The notes: generated by a model from the letters alone, not told the origin. Positions 1 to 7,499 are shown, numbered from the stretch's first letter. The stretch is DNA of 18,011 bases from Candidatus Latescibacterota bacterium (GCA_022827165.1 JAJDTN010000143.1:1-18011), one strand, 5' to 3'. Translations and numbers: made by a program.

Positions 1-227
1 CCCGCTTCGCCCACCTCCTCGGCGCTGCCCCCGTGATCGAGGAGCCCGCCGCGGACGGCCCGGACGGGGCCGGTGACTCCGGGGGGCCACGGCCGGAGGC
101 CGCCCGCCTGGCGGCGGCGGCCGAGGACGAGAGACTCGAGCGCCTCGAGGCCGCCGTCGCCGGCATCGTCGAGGAGATCGCTTCTCTGCGCTCGGAGTTG
201 AAGGAGTTCAGGGGGCAGTTCGAGTAG
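1..227 (+). CDS. UPF0502 (DUF480, YceH-like) protein, C-terminal end
   Basis: The reading frame is open from the window edge (first full codon at 3) to TAG at 225-227, giving about 74 residues, so the start lies upstream. It begins with RFAHLLG, which resembles the RxxRYMHLF/LLxG stretch near the end of YceH-family proteins. A linker rich in Gly, Pro and Ala follows, then a charged heptad-like helix (DERLERLEAAVAGIVEEI, then SLRSEL) that looks like the coiled coil closing this family. YceH-type proteins have winged-helix domains and no firmly established function. The match rests on a short tail only, so the family call is moderate. That a real protein ends here is well supported by codon usage and the close downstream gene. 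Confidence 0.6.
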   Translation, partial: RFAHLLGAAPVIEEPAADGPDGAGDSGGPRPEAARLAAAAEDERLERLEAAVAGIVEEIASLRSELKEFRGQFE

Positions 228-238
228 GGTTGCAGCCG

Positions 239-1096
239 ATGACCAGTACCTCCAGGAGCCCCATCACCGACGCCATGCCGGAGGTCGACCGGGAGCTGCG
301 GTTCCACCCCGTCCACCACGACCGGCCCCGATGCCTGACCCCCGCGCAGCTGCGGCAGTTCGACGAGCTGGGGTACATCTTCCCACTGCGCGTCTTCACC
401 CCCGCCGAGGCCGCGGCCAACCGCGCCTACTTCGACGACTTGATGGACCGCGCCGCCGCCGCCGGATGGGACGCGTACTCCATCAACGGCTGGCAGCGCC
501 ACTGCGCCGGCATGTGGGACCTGTGCGCGGAGCCGCGCATCCTCGACTACGTGCAGGACCTGCTCGGCCAGGACCTGGTCTGCTGGGGGGCGCACTTCTT
601 CTGCAAGCAGCCCGGGGACGAGCGCCGGGTGAGCTGGCACCAGGACGCCTCGTACTGGCCCCTGACCCCGAGCCGGACCGTCACCGTGTGGCTGGCCATC
701 GACGACGCCGACGAGGAGAACGGCGCCATGGCCGTGGTGCCGGGCTCCCACCTGCACGGCCAGATCCCCTTCGCGCGCAGCGAGGCCGGCGAGCGCAACG
801 TGCTCAACCAGACCGTCGTCGATCCCCGCCGCTACGGCGGCGATCCGGTGTCCTTCGTCATGAAGGCGGGGCAGATCTCCCTGCACACCGACCTGCTGCT
901 CCACGGCTCCAACCCCAACCTCTCCGACCGGCGGCGCTGCGGCCTGACCATGCGTTTCGTGCCTCCCGAGGTTCGCGCCCACAAGGGCTGGAACCGGGGC
1001 GCCATCATCTGCCGCGGAGCGGACCCGGACGGCCACTGGCACCACCACCCGCGGCCCGAGGGTGAGGTGATCCCGAGGAGGGGGGATGGCGGGTGA
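239..1096 (+). CDS. Phytanoyl-CoA dioxygenase (PhyH) family protein
   Basis: A 285-residue predicted cytoplasmic, non-haem Fe(II)/2-oxoglutarate-dependent oxygenase. The iron triad is visible: H134 and D136 in SWHQDASYW, and distal H222 in LLLHGSNPN. Arginines at 231-233 are placed to bind the 2-oxoglutarate carboxylate. GAMAVVPGSHLHGQ (residues 162-174) is the usual turn before the second half of the jelly-roll. ATG at 239 was chosen because AGTAGGG lies about nine bases upstream; a TTG at 230 would add three residues. The family hydroxylates or halogenates diverse small molecules, and the substrate cannot be read from the sequence. The next confident gene starts 320 bases downstream, so a shared operon with the transporter is possible but not shown. 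Length is normal for the family. Confidence 0.88.
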   Translation: MTSTSRSPITDAMPEVDRELRFHPVHHDRPRCLTPAQLRQFDELGYIFPLRVFTPAEAAANRAYFDDLMDRAAAAGWDAYSINGWQRHCAGMWDLCAEPRILDYVQDLLGQDLVCWGAHFFCKQPGDERRVSWHQDASYWPLTPSRTVTVWLAIDDADEENGAMAVVPGSHLHGQIPFARSEAGERNVLNQTVVDPRRYGGDPVSFVMKAGQISLHTDLLLHGSNPNLSDRRRCGLTMRFVPPEVRAHKGWNRGAIICRGADPDGHWHHHPRPEGEVIPRRGDGG

Positions 1097-1416
1097 GCCC
1101 GAGGGGATCGACCGATGAGGAAACACCTGCTGCACTGGACCACCGGGCTCGGGCCGACCCTGCTGTCGTCCCAGGCGGCGGCGCAGGACGACCTGACCGA
1201 GGTGCCGCTGTTTCCCAGCCCGTCAATGCCCCGGTCGCCTCGGCGGCCACCTCGGGCCGCGCCGGGTCACGCCCATGCCCGAGGGCATGACCTGGAGATC
1301 GACGGCGCGACGACGCGGTACCGCCTGCGCGGGCAGGAGCGCGATCCCGGCCTGCTGCCGGGGGCGCTGATCCTGGCGGGCGGGCTCAACGGCATCCAGG
1401 TGATGGAGGTTCCGAG
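1097..1416 (+). other. Gap of 320 bases with no convincing gene; possible decayed small ORF
   Basis: An ATG at 1115 opens a frame that runs to 1474, overlapping the ABC ATPase gene by 58 bases. Its first 24 residues (MRKHLLHWTTGL, ending SSQAAAQ) loosely resemble a signal peptide. The stretch around 1290-1415 (DLEIDGATTRYRLRGQ, later GALILAGGLNGIQVMEVP) has coding-like third positions. Between about 1210 and 1290 this frame turns Pro/Arg-rich with poor third-position GC, while another frame looks better over the same bases (SQPVNAPVASAATSGRAG). This pattern suggests a small gene broken by two indels, or plain non-coding leader. I recognise no family. Part of it may be the 5' leader of the transporter operon. 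Confidence 0.3.
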
Positions 1417-2160
1417 ATGGAGATCGCCGCCCGCGGCCTGGCCAAGCGCTTCGCCTCCGGCGTCGAGGCGCTGAGCGGCGTCGATCTGGCCGTCGGGCGC
1501 GGGCGGTTCGCCTCCATCGTCGGGCCTTCCGGCTGCGGCAAGTCCACCCTGCTGCGGCTGGTGGCCGGCCTCGAGGAACCATCGGGCGGGGCCCTCTCCG
1601 TCAACGGGCGAGCCCCGCGGGCACGCGGCGCCGACGACCTGGGGTTCGTCTTTCAGGACCCCACCCTTCTGCCCTGGCGCTCGGTGGCCGGCAACGTCGG
1701 GCTGCCCCTGCAACTGCGCCGCACTCCCGACCCGGGGCGGGTCCGTGAGCTCCTGGAGCTGGTGGGCCTCGCCGACTTCGCGGACGCCTTTCCGGCGCAG
1801 CTCTCCGGCGGCATGCGCATGCGCGCCGCCATCGCCCGGGCCCTCGCCATCGGCCCCCGGCTGCTGCTCCTCGACGAGCCCTTCGGCGCCCTCGACGAGA
1901 TCACCCGGCAGCGCCTCAACGAGGAACTGCTGCGTCTGTGGCAGGTGGACGGCTGGACCGGCCTCTTCGTCACCCACAACGTGGCGGAGGCGGTCTTCCT
2001 CGGCCAGGAGGTCCTGGTCATGAGCGCCCGGCCGGGGCGGATCCTGGCCGTCATCGACGTTCCCTTCGAGTACCCGCGAGATCCGCTCCTGCGCACGGCG
2101 CCGGAGTTCATCGGCCTGGCGGGAGAGATCTCCCGCCGGCTGGCCGAGGCCGACGCCTGA
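1417..2160 (+). CDS. ABC transporter ATP-binding protein, nitrate/sulfonate/taurine-type (SsuB/TauB-like)
   Basis: A 247-residue ATPase that would power the importer formed with the next two genes at the inner membrane. All nucleotide-binding motifs are intact: Walker A GPSGCGKST (36-44), Q-loop Q80 in FVFQDPTLLPW, signature LSGGM (129-133), Walker B LLLLDEP (149-155), D-loop GALDE, and switch His H187 in VTHNVAEA. The FQDPTLLPWRSVAGNV and DEPFGALDEITR wording is typical of the SsuB/TauB/ThiZ branch. ATG at 1417 was chosen because it places the first strand just before the A-loop. The stop overlaps the permease start as TGATG. The subfamily is well supported; the substrate is not determined. 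Confidence 0.93.
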   Translation: MEIAARGLAKRFASGVEALSGVDLAVGRGRFASIVGPSGCGKSTLLRLVAGLEEPSGGALSVNGRAPRARGADDLGFVFQDPTLLPWRSVAGNVGLPLQLRRTPDPGRVRELLELVGLADFADAFPAQLSGGMRMRAAIARALAIGPRLLLLDEPFGALDEITRQRLNEELLRLWQVDGWTGLFVTHNVAEAVFLGQEVLVMSARPGRILAVIDVPFEYPRDPLLRTAPEFIGLAGEISRRLAEADA

Positions 2161-2942
2161 TGCAACGCCTGCGCGCCCTCGCCTCCGGCGGCCTGCCTCC
2201 CCTGCTGTTCTTCCTCCTCGTACTCTGCGCCTGGCAGGGCGCCGTGACCCTCTTCGACATCAAGCCCTTCCTGCTCCCCGGCCCGCTGCTCGTGGCCCGC
2301 TCCGCGGCCGAGAACCTGCCCCGCCTGCTCTCCGCGGCCCTGCTGACCGCCGTCGGGGCTCTCCTCGGCCTCTGCCTCAGCCTCGCCTTCGGCTTTCTGG
2401 TCTCCCTGCTGTTCTCGCAGTCGCGGCTCATCGAGCGCAGCCTCTACCCCTACGCCATCTTCCTGCAGACGGTGCCCATCGTCGCCGTGGCGCCCCTCAT
2501 CGTCCTCTGGATCGGCTACGGGCTGCCGGGTGTGGTGGCCGTGGCCTTCATCCTCTCCCTGTTCCCGGTCATCGCCAACACCACCGCCGGCCTGACGCGC
2601 GTCGACCCCCGTCTCCTCGACCTCTTCGCCCTCAACAACGCCAGCCGCTGGCAGGTCCTCTTCCGGCTGCGCGTCCCCGGGGCGGTGCCGCAGATGCTCA
2701 CCGGCGCCCGGATCTCCAGCGGCCTCTCCGTCATCGGCGCCATCGTCGGCGAGTTCTTCGCCGGCTACGGCACCCGGGACTTCGGCCTCGGCTACCTGAT
2801 CATCCTCACCAACGGGCAGGCGCGGACCGACTACCTCTTCGCCTGCATCCTGTTCTGCACGCTCCTGGGCCTGTCGATCTTCACCGCCGTGGGCGCCCTG
2901 AGCGGCTTCCTGCTCAGACGCTGGACCGGCACCACGAACTGA
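2160..2942 (+). CDS. ABC transporter permease (SsuC/TauC-like)
   Basis: A 260-residue inner-membrane permease with about six hydrophobic segments. ATG at 2160-2162 shares its A with the ATPase stop (TGATG), so translation is probably coupled. The coupling-helix EAA-type loop lies near LFALNNASRWQVLFRLRVPGAVPQMLTGARIS, in the position where SsuC/TauC/ThiX permeases contact the ATPase. The upstream segment (LPGPLLVARS, later FLQTVPIVAVAPLIVLWIG) is also typical of this family. It presumably works as a homodimer, since the cassette has one permease gene. An 11-base gap follows to the receptor gene. Length is normal. Confidence 0.92.
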   Translation: MQRLRALASGGLPPLLFFLLVLCAWQGAVTLFDIKPFLLPGPLLVARSAAENLPRLLSAALLTAVGALLGLCLSLAFGFLVSLLFSQSRLIERSLYPYAIFLQTVPIVAVAPLIVLWIGYGLPGVVAVAFILSLFPVIANTTAGLTRVDPRLLDLFALNNASRWQVLFRLRVPGAVPQMLTGARISSGLSVIGAIVGEFFAGYGTRDFGLGYLIILTNGQARTDYLFACILFCTLLGLSIFTAVGALSGFLLRRWTGTTN

Positions 2943-2952
2943 GAGCGACCCC

Positions 2953-3918
2953 ATGTCCCTTCTGATGCTCGCGCTTCTCGCCGGCCTCCTCGCCGCCTGC
3001 TCGCCCCGGGAAGAGGAGCCCGCCGCCGGCGCCCTCCCCCGGGTCCAGCTCGCCCTCAACTGGTTCCCCGAAGCCGAGCACGGCGGGTTCTACGCCGCCC
3101 GGGTCCACGGCCTCTACGAGGCCCGCGGCGTCGACGTCGACATCCTCGGCGGCGGGCCCGGCGCCCCGGTGATCCAGCGCGTCGCCACCGGCGAGGTCGC
3201 CTTCGGCGTGACCAATGCCGACGACATCCTCTACGCCCGGGCCCGCCAGGCCCCCGTGGTCGCCCTCATGGCCTCCTACCAGGTCAACCCGCGCTGCATC
3301 ATGGTCCACCGCGCCTCGGGCATCGAAGAGATCGGACAGATCGAGGGGATCACCCTCGCCATGTCGCAGCGCCCGGCCTACTCCCACTACCTGCGCTGGA
3401 AGTACCCCTTCAAGGACGTCCGCATCGTCCCCTACCCCGGCAACGTGACCCGGTTCCTCATGGACGAGGACTTCGCCCAGCAGGGCTACGTCACCAGCGA
3501 GCCCTTCGTCGCCCGGGCCCGCGGCGCCGACCCCAGGGCCCTGCTGGTAGCCGACATCGGCTTCAACCCCTACGCCACGGTCCTCGTCGCCAGCGAGGAG
3601 ACGATCGCCGGGAATCCGGGGCTCGTCGCCGCCGTGGTCGGCGGCAGCGTCGAGGGCTGGGAGCGGTATCTGGATGATCCGGCGCCCACGAACCGCCGCA
3701 TCCACGCCCTCAACCCCGAGATGAGCCTGGAGGTCCTCGCCTACGGCGCCGAGGCCTCGACGCCCCTGGTCCTCGACGCGGTGGCCCGCGAGAAGGGCAT
3801 CGGTGTCATGACCCTGGAGCGCTGGCGGGAGTTGTGCTCGCAGATGAGCGACGCCGGGCTGATCGAGGCGGAGGAGGTCGCGGTCGAGGCTGCCTTCACG
3901 CTGCGCTTCCTGCGGTGA
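2953..3918 (+). CDS. ABC transporter substrate-binding lipoprotein (NMT1/SsuA/ThiY-like)
   Basis: A 321-residue receptor of the NMT1/SsuA fold that would deliver substrate to the permease encoded just upstream. The N-terminus is a short hydrophobic signal ending in lipobox LAAC with C16 as the lipidated Cys, but it lacks the usual Lys/Arg before the hydrophobic core. The mature part opens with VQLALNWFPEAEHGGFYAAR, a signature of the pyrimidine-precursor/riboflavin/taurine receptor group, followed by GLYEARGVDVDIL and the ligand-loop-like TGEVAFGVTNADDILYAR. I do not see the Cys-rich motif of fungal THI5-type HMP synthases, so a binding role is preferred. The substrate could be a thiamine precursor, a sulfonate or another small anion; the sequence does not decide. 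It is the last gene of the operon and faces the convergent lipoprotein gene 39 bases away. Confidence 0.88.
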   Translation: MSLLMLALLAGLLAACSPREEEPAAGALPRVQLALNWFPEAEHGGFYAARVHGLYEARGVDVDILGGGPGAPVIQRVATGEVAFGVTNADDILYARARQAPVVALMASYQVNPRCIMVHRASGIEEIGQIEGITLAMSQRPAYSHYLRWKYPFKDVRIVPYPGNVTRFLMDEDFAQQGYVTSEPFVARARGADPRALLVADIGFNPYATVLVASEETIAGNPGLVAAVVGGSVEGWERYLDDPAPTNRRIHALNPEMSLEVLAYGAEASTPLVLDAVAREKGIGVMTLERWRELCSQMSDAGLIEAEEVAVEAAFTLRFLR

Positions 3919-3946
3919 CGCGAGGGCGCGCCGGGGCGGAGACGCC

Positions 3947-3959
3947 AGCCGAGCCGGCT
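3947..3959. terminator. Small hairpin between convergent genes, possible bidirectional terminator
   Basis: AGCCG-AGC-CGGCT forms a perfect five-base-pair stem with a three-base loop in the 39-base gap between two converging genes. It overlaps the last two bases of the minus-strand lipoprotein stop codon. A second weak stem (GGCG...CGCC) lies just to its left, near 3936-3946. There is no U-tract in either direction, so intrinsic termination is uncertain. Confidence 0.3.
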
Positions 3960-4716
3960 AGCGCAGACCCGTGAAGAACGCGGCCCTCTCCAGGCCGCGG
4001 CCGGTCCGCACCTTCCCGTACTCCAGCTCCAGGGTGCGGCCGCCGCTCTCGATGATCACCAGACGAGGCAGGTACAGACCGGTGCCGGGCAGCCGGCGGA
4101 AGCGCTGCAGGCGGCGCGACCACAGCACCCTGTCCCCGGGAGTGAGGACCTCCTCGCCGACCACGAAGCCGCGGTTCAGGTCCAGGGTCAGGCGGCGTCG
4201 CGGCAGGTCGGCGCTCTCCATGGGGACGACGGCGCGGCCGGCCAGCGGATGGGTGACCCGGGAGGTGTCCGGGTCTCCGGGAACGACTACCCCGAGCAGG
4301 AGCCACCGCGGATCGTAGCCTCCGGTGTCGATCCCCAGGAAGTAGTCGAGACCGTCCTCGGCCTGAAGGACCATGGAGCGCCCCTCCACCACGGCCAGCA
4401 GGCTGTCGGCCTCGACCACGGCGGAGAGGACGTGAACGAACAGCGGGCCCTGCACGTCGAGGCGCAGCAGGTCCGGGGGCCGGAAGAGGATGGAGGCGTC
4501 GAGGGAGTGGCGGCCCTGCTCGTGGGTGATGGTGAGGCGGGCCTCGGCGGTCAGGTCGCCCAGGGCCTGCACCGCGGCATAGTCGCCCCGCAGCAGGGCG
4601 GCGACCTCCCCGGGGCCGGCCGGCCAGCCCGCCCGCGTCACCGGCGGCGGCGGGCCGCAGGCGCTGGTGACGGCCGCGGCGAGCAGGGCCGCGGCCGCGG
4701 CTCGACCGGCCCTCAA
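3958..4716 (-). CDS. LolB/DUF4292-like outer-membrane lipoprotein
   Basis: A 252-residue predicted lipoprotein. The chosen TTG start overlaps the stop of the TPR gene as TTGA (4713-4716) and gives RAGR followed by an Ala/Leu core and lipobox TSAC with C20. The mature part reads as a run of beta strands: LTAEARLTITHEQGRHSLDASILFRPPDLLRLDVQGP, then FLGIDTGG, later RRLTLDLNRGFVVGEEVL. This is the pattern of the LolA/LolB superfamily and of DUF4292-type lipoproteins, in which a curved sheet binds lipid. It is the last gene of the chain dppC-like, TPR lipoprotein, this gene, all coupled by overlap. A role in outer-membrane lipid or lipoprotein handling is inference from fold type and context. No standard ATG start fits, which leaves small doubt about the first residues. 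Confidence 0.7.
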   Translation of the reverse strand: MRAGRAAAAALLAAAVTSACGPPPPVTRAGWPAGPGEVAALLRGDYAAVQALGDLTAEARLTITHEQGRHSLDASILFRPPDLLRLDVQGPLFVHVLSAVVEADSLLAVVEGRSMVLQAEDGLDYFLGIDTGGYDPRWLLLGVVVPGDPDTSRVTHPLAGRAVVPMESADLPRRRLTLDLNRGFVVGEEVLTPGDRVLWSRRLQRFRRLPGTGLYLPRLVIIESGGRTLELEYGKVRTGRGLERAAFFTGLR

Positions 4717-6620
4717 GGCGACGGACGGGCCTCCAGCTTTTCCCGGACCTCCTCGTTCTCCGGCGTCAGGTCCAGGACCCGCCGCCAGTGGACCTCGGCC
4801 TCGTCGCGCTTGCCGAGGGCGTCGGCGATGTCCCCGGCGTGGTCGAGGATCACCGCCTGCTCCTCGGTGTCGTGGTCGTCCATCGCCTCCAGGGCCCGGG
4901 AGAGATAGCGCTCCGCCTCCTCCAGCTCCCCGAGGCGGTAGTAGGCCCAGCCCAGGCTGTCGAAGAAGGCGCCGTTGTCGGGCTCGATCGCCACCGCCCG
5001 GGTGAGGAGCTGCACCGCCTCCTCGAGGTGGACGCCGCGGTCGGCGAAGCTGTAGCCCAGGTAGTTGAGGGCGTAGGCGTCGTCGGGCTGCAGGGCCAGG
5101 ACCTGCCGGAAGCAGTCGACGGCGCGCTCGAAGTAGCCGGCCCCCGGCGATTCCCGCGAGGCCTCCTCCAGGAGGCTGCCGAGGTAGAACAGGGCACGGG
5201 TCCCGCCGGCGTCCAGGTCGACGGCCCGGGTCATGCGCGCAATCGCCTCTTCCCAGCGGCCGAGATTCTGCAGCGCCACGCCCCAGCGCAGGTGGACCCT
5301 CATGAGGGTGGAGTCGGCCTCGACGGCCTGGCGGTAGCGCTCGATCGCCTCCGTCCAGAGTTGCTGCCGCCCGAGGACGACGCCCCAGCGGCCGTACAGC
5401 GGAGCCTCGGGGCCGCCGGCGGCGAGGCCCCGCCGGTAGACGCCGATCGCCTCGTCCCAGAGACGGCGGCTCTCGAGGTTGCCGCCCCAGGCGAGGTACA
5501 CGTCGAGCGATTCGGGCAGCCGCCCGGCGGCCTGCTCGTACACGGCGAGGGCCTCCTCCGGGCGGTCCTCCTCCTCGAGGGCGGCGCCCCAGAAGAGGTA
5601 GAGCTCGAGACTGTCGGGCATCGCCTCCACGGCTTCCCGCAGGATCCCCTCCGCCCGTTCGGGGCGGCCCACGTGCAGGTAGTAGCGGGCCGGGTCGAGC
5701 CAGCCGTCGACCCGGGCGGGCCGGCCGCCGACGATGCGCTCGAAGACGGCGGCGGCGAGGGGGTACTTCTCCATCTCGGACAAGGCGATGCCCAGGCGGT
5801 AGAGGTAGGCGGCGTCCTCGGCTTCGAGGATCGGCGTCAGCTGCTCCACCGTCTCCAGCAGGCGCCCGAGCTCGTACATGAGCGACGAGCTGTCGGGGAC
5901 GTGCCGCGCCCCCGCCTGGAGCGAGGTCAGCGCCGCCGGCCCGTCGCCTCGCGCCACCTGCAGCTCGCCCAGTCCCAGCCAGGCGTCCTCCACCCCGGGG
6001 TCGGCGGCCAGGATCTGGCGGAAGACCGCCTCCGCGCGCTCGCGCCGGCCGCTGCGGGAGAGCACGTAGCCCACGTTGACGCGCACGTCGACGGGCGTCT
6101 CCTCCTGGTCCAGGAGGCGGTCGAAGAGGGGGTCGATGCGGGCCTCGCGGCCGGTCTCCATGTAGATGCGCGCCAGGTACGAGTAGAGCTGCCAGTTGTG
6201 CGGGTCCCGGTCGATCAGCTCTTCGAGCTGCTCCCCCACCTCGGGCGGAGTGCCCACCGAGTCCAGCCAGCGCAGGAGCTGGTAGCGCAGGGCCGTGAGC
6301 TCCGGGTCGAGGGCCAGGGCCCGGCGCGCGAAGTGAGCGGCCATGCGGTAGTCGCGGATGCGGTCGTAGTTGCGCGCCAGCTGGGCGTGGATCGTCGGCG
6401 ACGAGGGATCGAGGTCGGCGGCCGAGCGCAGGGCCACGATGGCGCCCAGGGGGTTGCCCTGGGACTCGAAGACCTTGGCGCTCACGAAGTACTGCATCGC
6501 CTCCCGGCGGGCCTCCTCGGAGGGCTCGGTCCCGGAGGGCCGGCCCTGCATCACCCCGGCGCACGACCCGGTCAGGGCGACGACGGCCACGAGGCCGGCG
6601 CAACGCGGGAGGAGGGCCAT
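4713..6620 (-). CDS. Long tetratricopeptide-repeat (TPR) lipoprotein
   Basis: A 635-residue lipoprotein consisting almost entirely of TPR units. ATG at 6620 overlaps the stop of the upstream permease gene as TGATG. It is followed by LLPRC, a short hydrophobic run and lipobox LTGSC with C20. From about residue 40 to 630 there are roughly 14-16 TPR helices-pairs, for example GNPLGAIVALRSAADLDP, RAEAVFRQILAADPG, YLGYSFADRGVHLEEAVQLL and LGWAYYRLGELEEAERYLSRAL. Residues 338-473 hold four exact 34-residue units with Trp-Gly at TPR positions 7-8. TPR proteins are scaffolds, so a partner rather than an enzyme activity is expected. The coupled LolB-like lipoprotein downstream suggests a shared periplasmic or outer-membrane task. 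Specific function unknown. Confidence 0.88.
   Translation of the reverse strand: MALLPRCAGLVAVVALTGSCAGVMQGRPSGTEPSEEARREAMQYFVSAKVFESQGNPLGAIVALRSAADLDPSSPTIHAQLARNYDRIRDYRMAAHFARRALALDPELTALRYQLLRWLDSVGTPPEVGEQLEELIDRDPHNWQLYSYLARIYMETGREARIDPLFDRLLDQEETPVDVRVNVGYVLSRSGRRERAEAVFRQILAADPGVEDAWLGLGELQVARGDGPAALTSLQAGARHVPDSSSLMYELGRLLETVEQLTPILEAEDAAYLYRLGIALSEMEKYPLAAAVFERIVGGRPARVDGWLDPARYYLHVGRPERAEGILREAVEAMPDSLELYLFWGAALEEEDRPEEALAVYEQAAGRLPESLDVYLAWGGNLESRRLWDEAIGVYRRGLAAGGPEAPLYGRWGVVLGRQQLWTEAIERYRQAVEADSTLMRVHLRWGVALQNLGRWEEAIARMTRAVDLDAGGTRALFYLGSLLEEASRESPGAGYFERAVDCFRQVLALQPDDAYALNYLGYSFADRGVHLEEAVQLLTRAVAIEPDNGAFFDSLGWAYYRLGELEEAERYLSRALEAMDDHDTEEQAVILDHAGDIADALGKRDEAEVHWRRVLDLTPENEEVREKLEARPSP
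5202..5609 (-). repeat. Four consecutive 34-residue TPR units with Trp-Gly at positions 7-8
   Basis: Inside the TPR lipoprotein, W344, W378, W412 and W446 are spaced by exactly 34 residues, each followed by Gly (FWGAAL, AWGGNL, RWGVVL, RWGVAL). The usual TPR residue at that place is Leu or another aliphatic. The units are otherwise diverged, and flanking TPRs use the normal residue. Confidence 0.75.
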
Positions 6621-7393
6621 CAGGCGGCCGCCGGGGGCGCCGTCCGGCGCGGATCGAGGGCGTCGCGCAGACCGTCTCCGACGAGGTTGAGGGCGAGGGC
6701 GACGGCGAAGATCGCCAGGCCGGGGAAGGTCATCACCCACGGCGCCTTGAGGAGCAGCTCGCGGCCGCTGTTGAGCATCGCCCCCCACTCCGGCGTCGGC
6801 GGCTGGGCGCCGAGGCCGAGAAAGCTCAGGCCCGCCGCGTCGAGGATCGCCGTGGCCAGGCTCAGGGAGGTCTGCACGATCAGCGGGGCCACGCAGTTGG
6901 GCAGCAGGCTGAAGGCGACGATGCGCAGGTGGCCGGCGCCGAGGGCGAGCGCCGCCTCGACGTAGGCCAGCTCGCGAAGGGAGAGGACCTGGGCCCGCAC
7001 CAGGCGGGCGAACTGGGGGATGAGGACGATGCTCACGGCGATCATGACGTTGTCGATGCCGGGACCGATGACGGCGACGATGGCGATGGCCAGCAGGATC
7101 GACGGGAAGGCGAGCATCATGTCCACGAGGCGCATGATGAGCGTGTCGGTGAGGCCGCCGCGGTACCCGGCCGCCAGCCCGAGGGCGGTGCCCAGGGTCA
7201 GGGAGATGCCGATGCAGATGCCGCCGATACGCAAAGAGATGCGGGAGCCGTGGATCACCCGGCTGAGGATGTCCCGCCCGAACTCGTCGGTGCCCATGGG
7301 ATGTTGCCACGACGGCGGCTGCAGGCGCTGGTAGAGGTCCTGTTCCAGCGGGTCGAAGGGCGCCAGCAGAGGCGCCAGGATCGCCACGATCAC
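6620..7393 (-). CDS. DppC/OppC-like ABC transporter permease, start codon uncertain
   Basis: An inner-membrane permease of the dipeptide/oligopeptide (DppC) type. Diagnostic stretches are PSWQHPMGTDEFGRDILSRV, with the family GTD.xGRD motif, and the coupling loop YVEAALALGAGHLRIVAFSLLPN. GLGAQPPTPEWGAML and VMTFPGLAIF, then LGDGLRDALDPR-like LVGDGLRDALDPR near the end, also fit. The first standard start in frame is GTG at 7393, which cuts off the cytoplasmic N-terminus and part of membrane helix 1. The frame continues upstream without a stop and encodes AARHLRSRPLPLAGTAVLAG, exactly the kind of N-terminus DppC proteins have. The only position with a good ribosome site there is ATC at 7477, eight bases after AAAGGCGG. 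The true gene is therefore probably 6620-7477 with a rare start or a base error. No dppB, dppA, dppD or dppF is next to it. Confidence 0.82.
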   Translation of the reverse strand: MIVAILAPLLAPFDPLEQDLYQRLQPPSWQHPMGTDEFGRDILSRVIHGSRISLRIGGICIGISLTLGTALGLAAGYRGGLTDTLIMRLVDMMLAFPSILLAIAIVAVIGPGIDNVMIAVSIVLIPQFARLVRAQVLSLRELAYVEAALALGAGHLRIVAFSLLPNCVAPLIVQTSLSLATAILDAAGLSFLGLGAQPPTPEWGAMLNSGRELLLKAPWVMTFPGLAIFAVALALNLVGDGLRDALDPRRTAPPAAA

Positions 7394-7485
7394 CAGGCCG
7401 GCGAGGACGGCGGTGCCGGCCAGCGGCAGGGGCCGCGACCGCAGATGGCGCGCGGCCCCGGTGAGGACGTCGATGATGGCTCTAT

Positions 7486-7493
7486 CCGCCTTT
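7486..7493 (-). promoter_or_regulatory. Candidate ribosome binding site for the extended DppC-like start
   Basis: On the minus strand AAAGGCGG lies eight bases before ATC at 7477, which is in frame with the DppC-like protein. No ATG, GTG or TTG occurs in this frame between here and 7393. A good ribosome site without a standard start codon is why the upstream start is proposed. Confidence 0.4.
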
Positions 7494-7499
7494 CTCGTT

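Noticed and set aside
1653..3059. A 468-residue minus-strand frame opposite the ABC genes
   Set aside because: Glu/Gly/Gln-rich shadow; the plus strand holds intact ABC ATPase and permease motifs.
2953..3918. Receptor considered as a fungal-type THI5 HMP synthase
   Set aside because: The Cys-rich motif of that enzyme is absent, and the gene has a lipobox and sits with ABC ATPase and permease genes.
3958..6603. A single 881-residue minus-strand reading frame covering the lipoprotein and most of the TPR gene
   Set aside because: Only its last ~250 residues look like protein; the rest is an Arg/Pro/Gly-rich shadow of the TPR gene in another frame.
4788..6965. A 725-residue plus-strand frame opposite the TPR and DppC-like genes
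   Set aside because: It is an antisense shadow with no domain; the minus-strand TPR repeats and permease motifs account for these bases.
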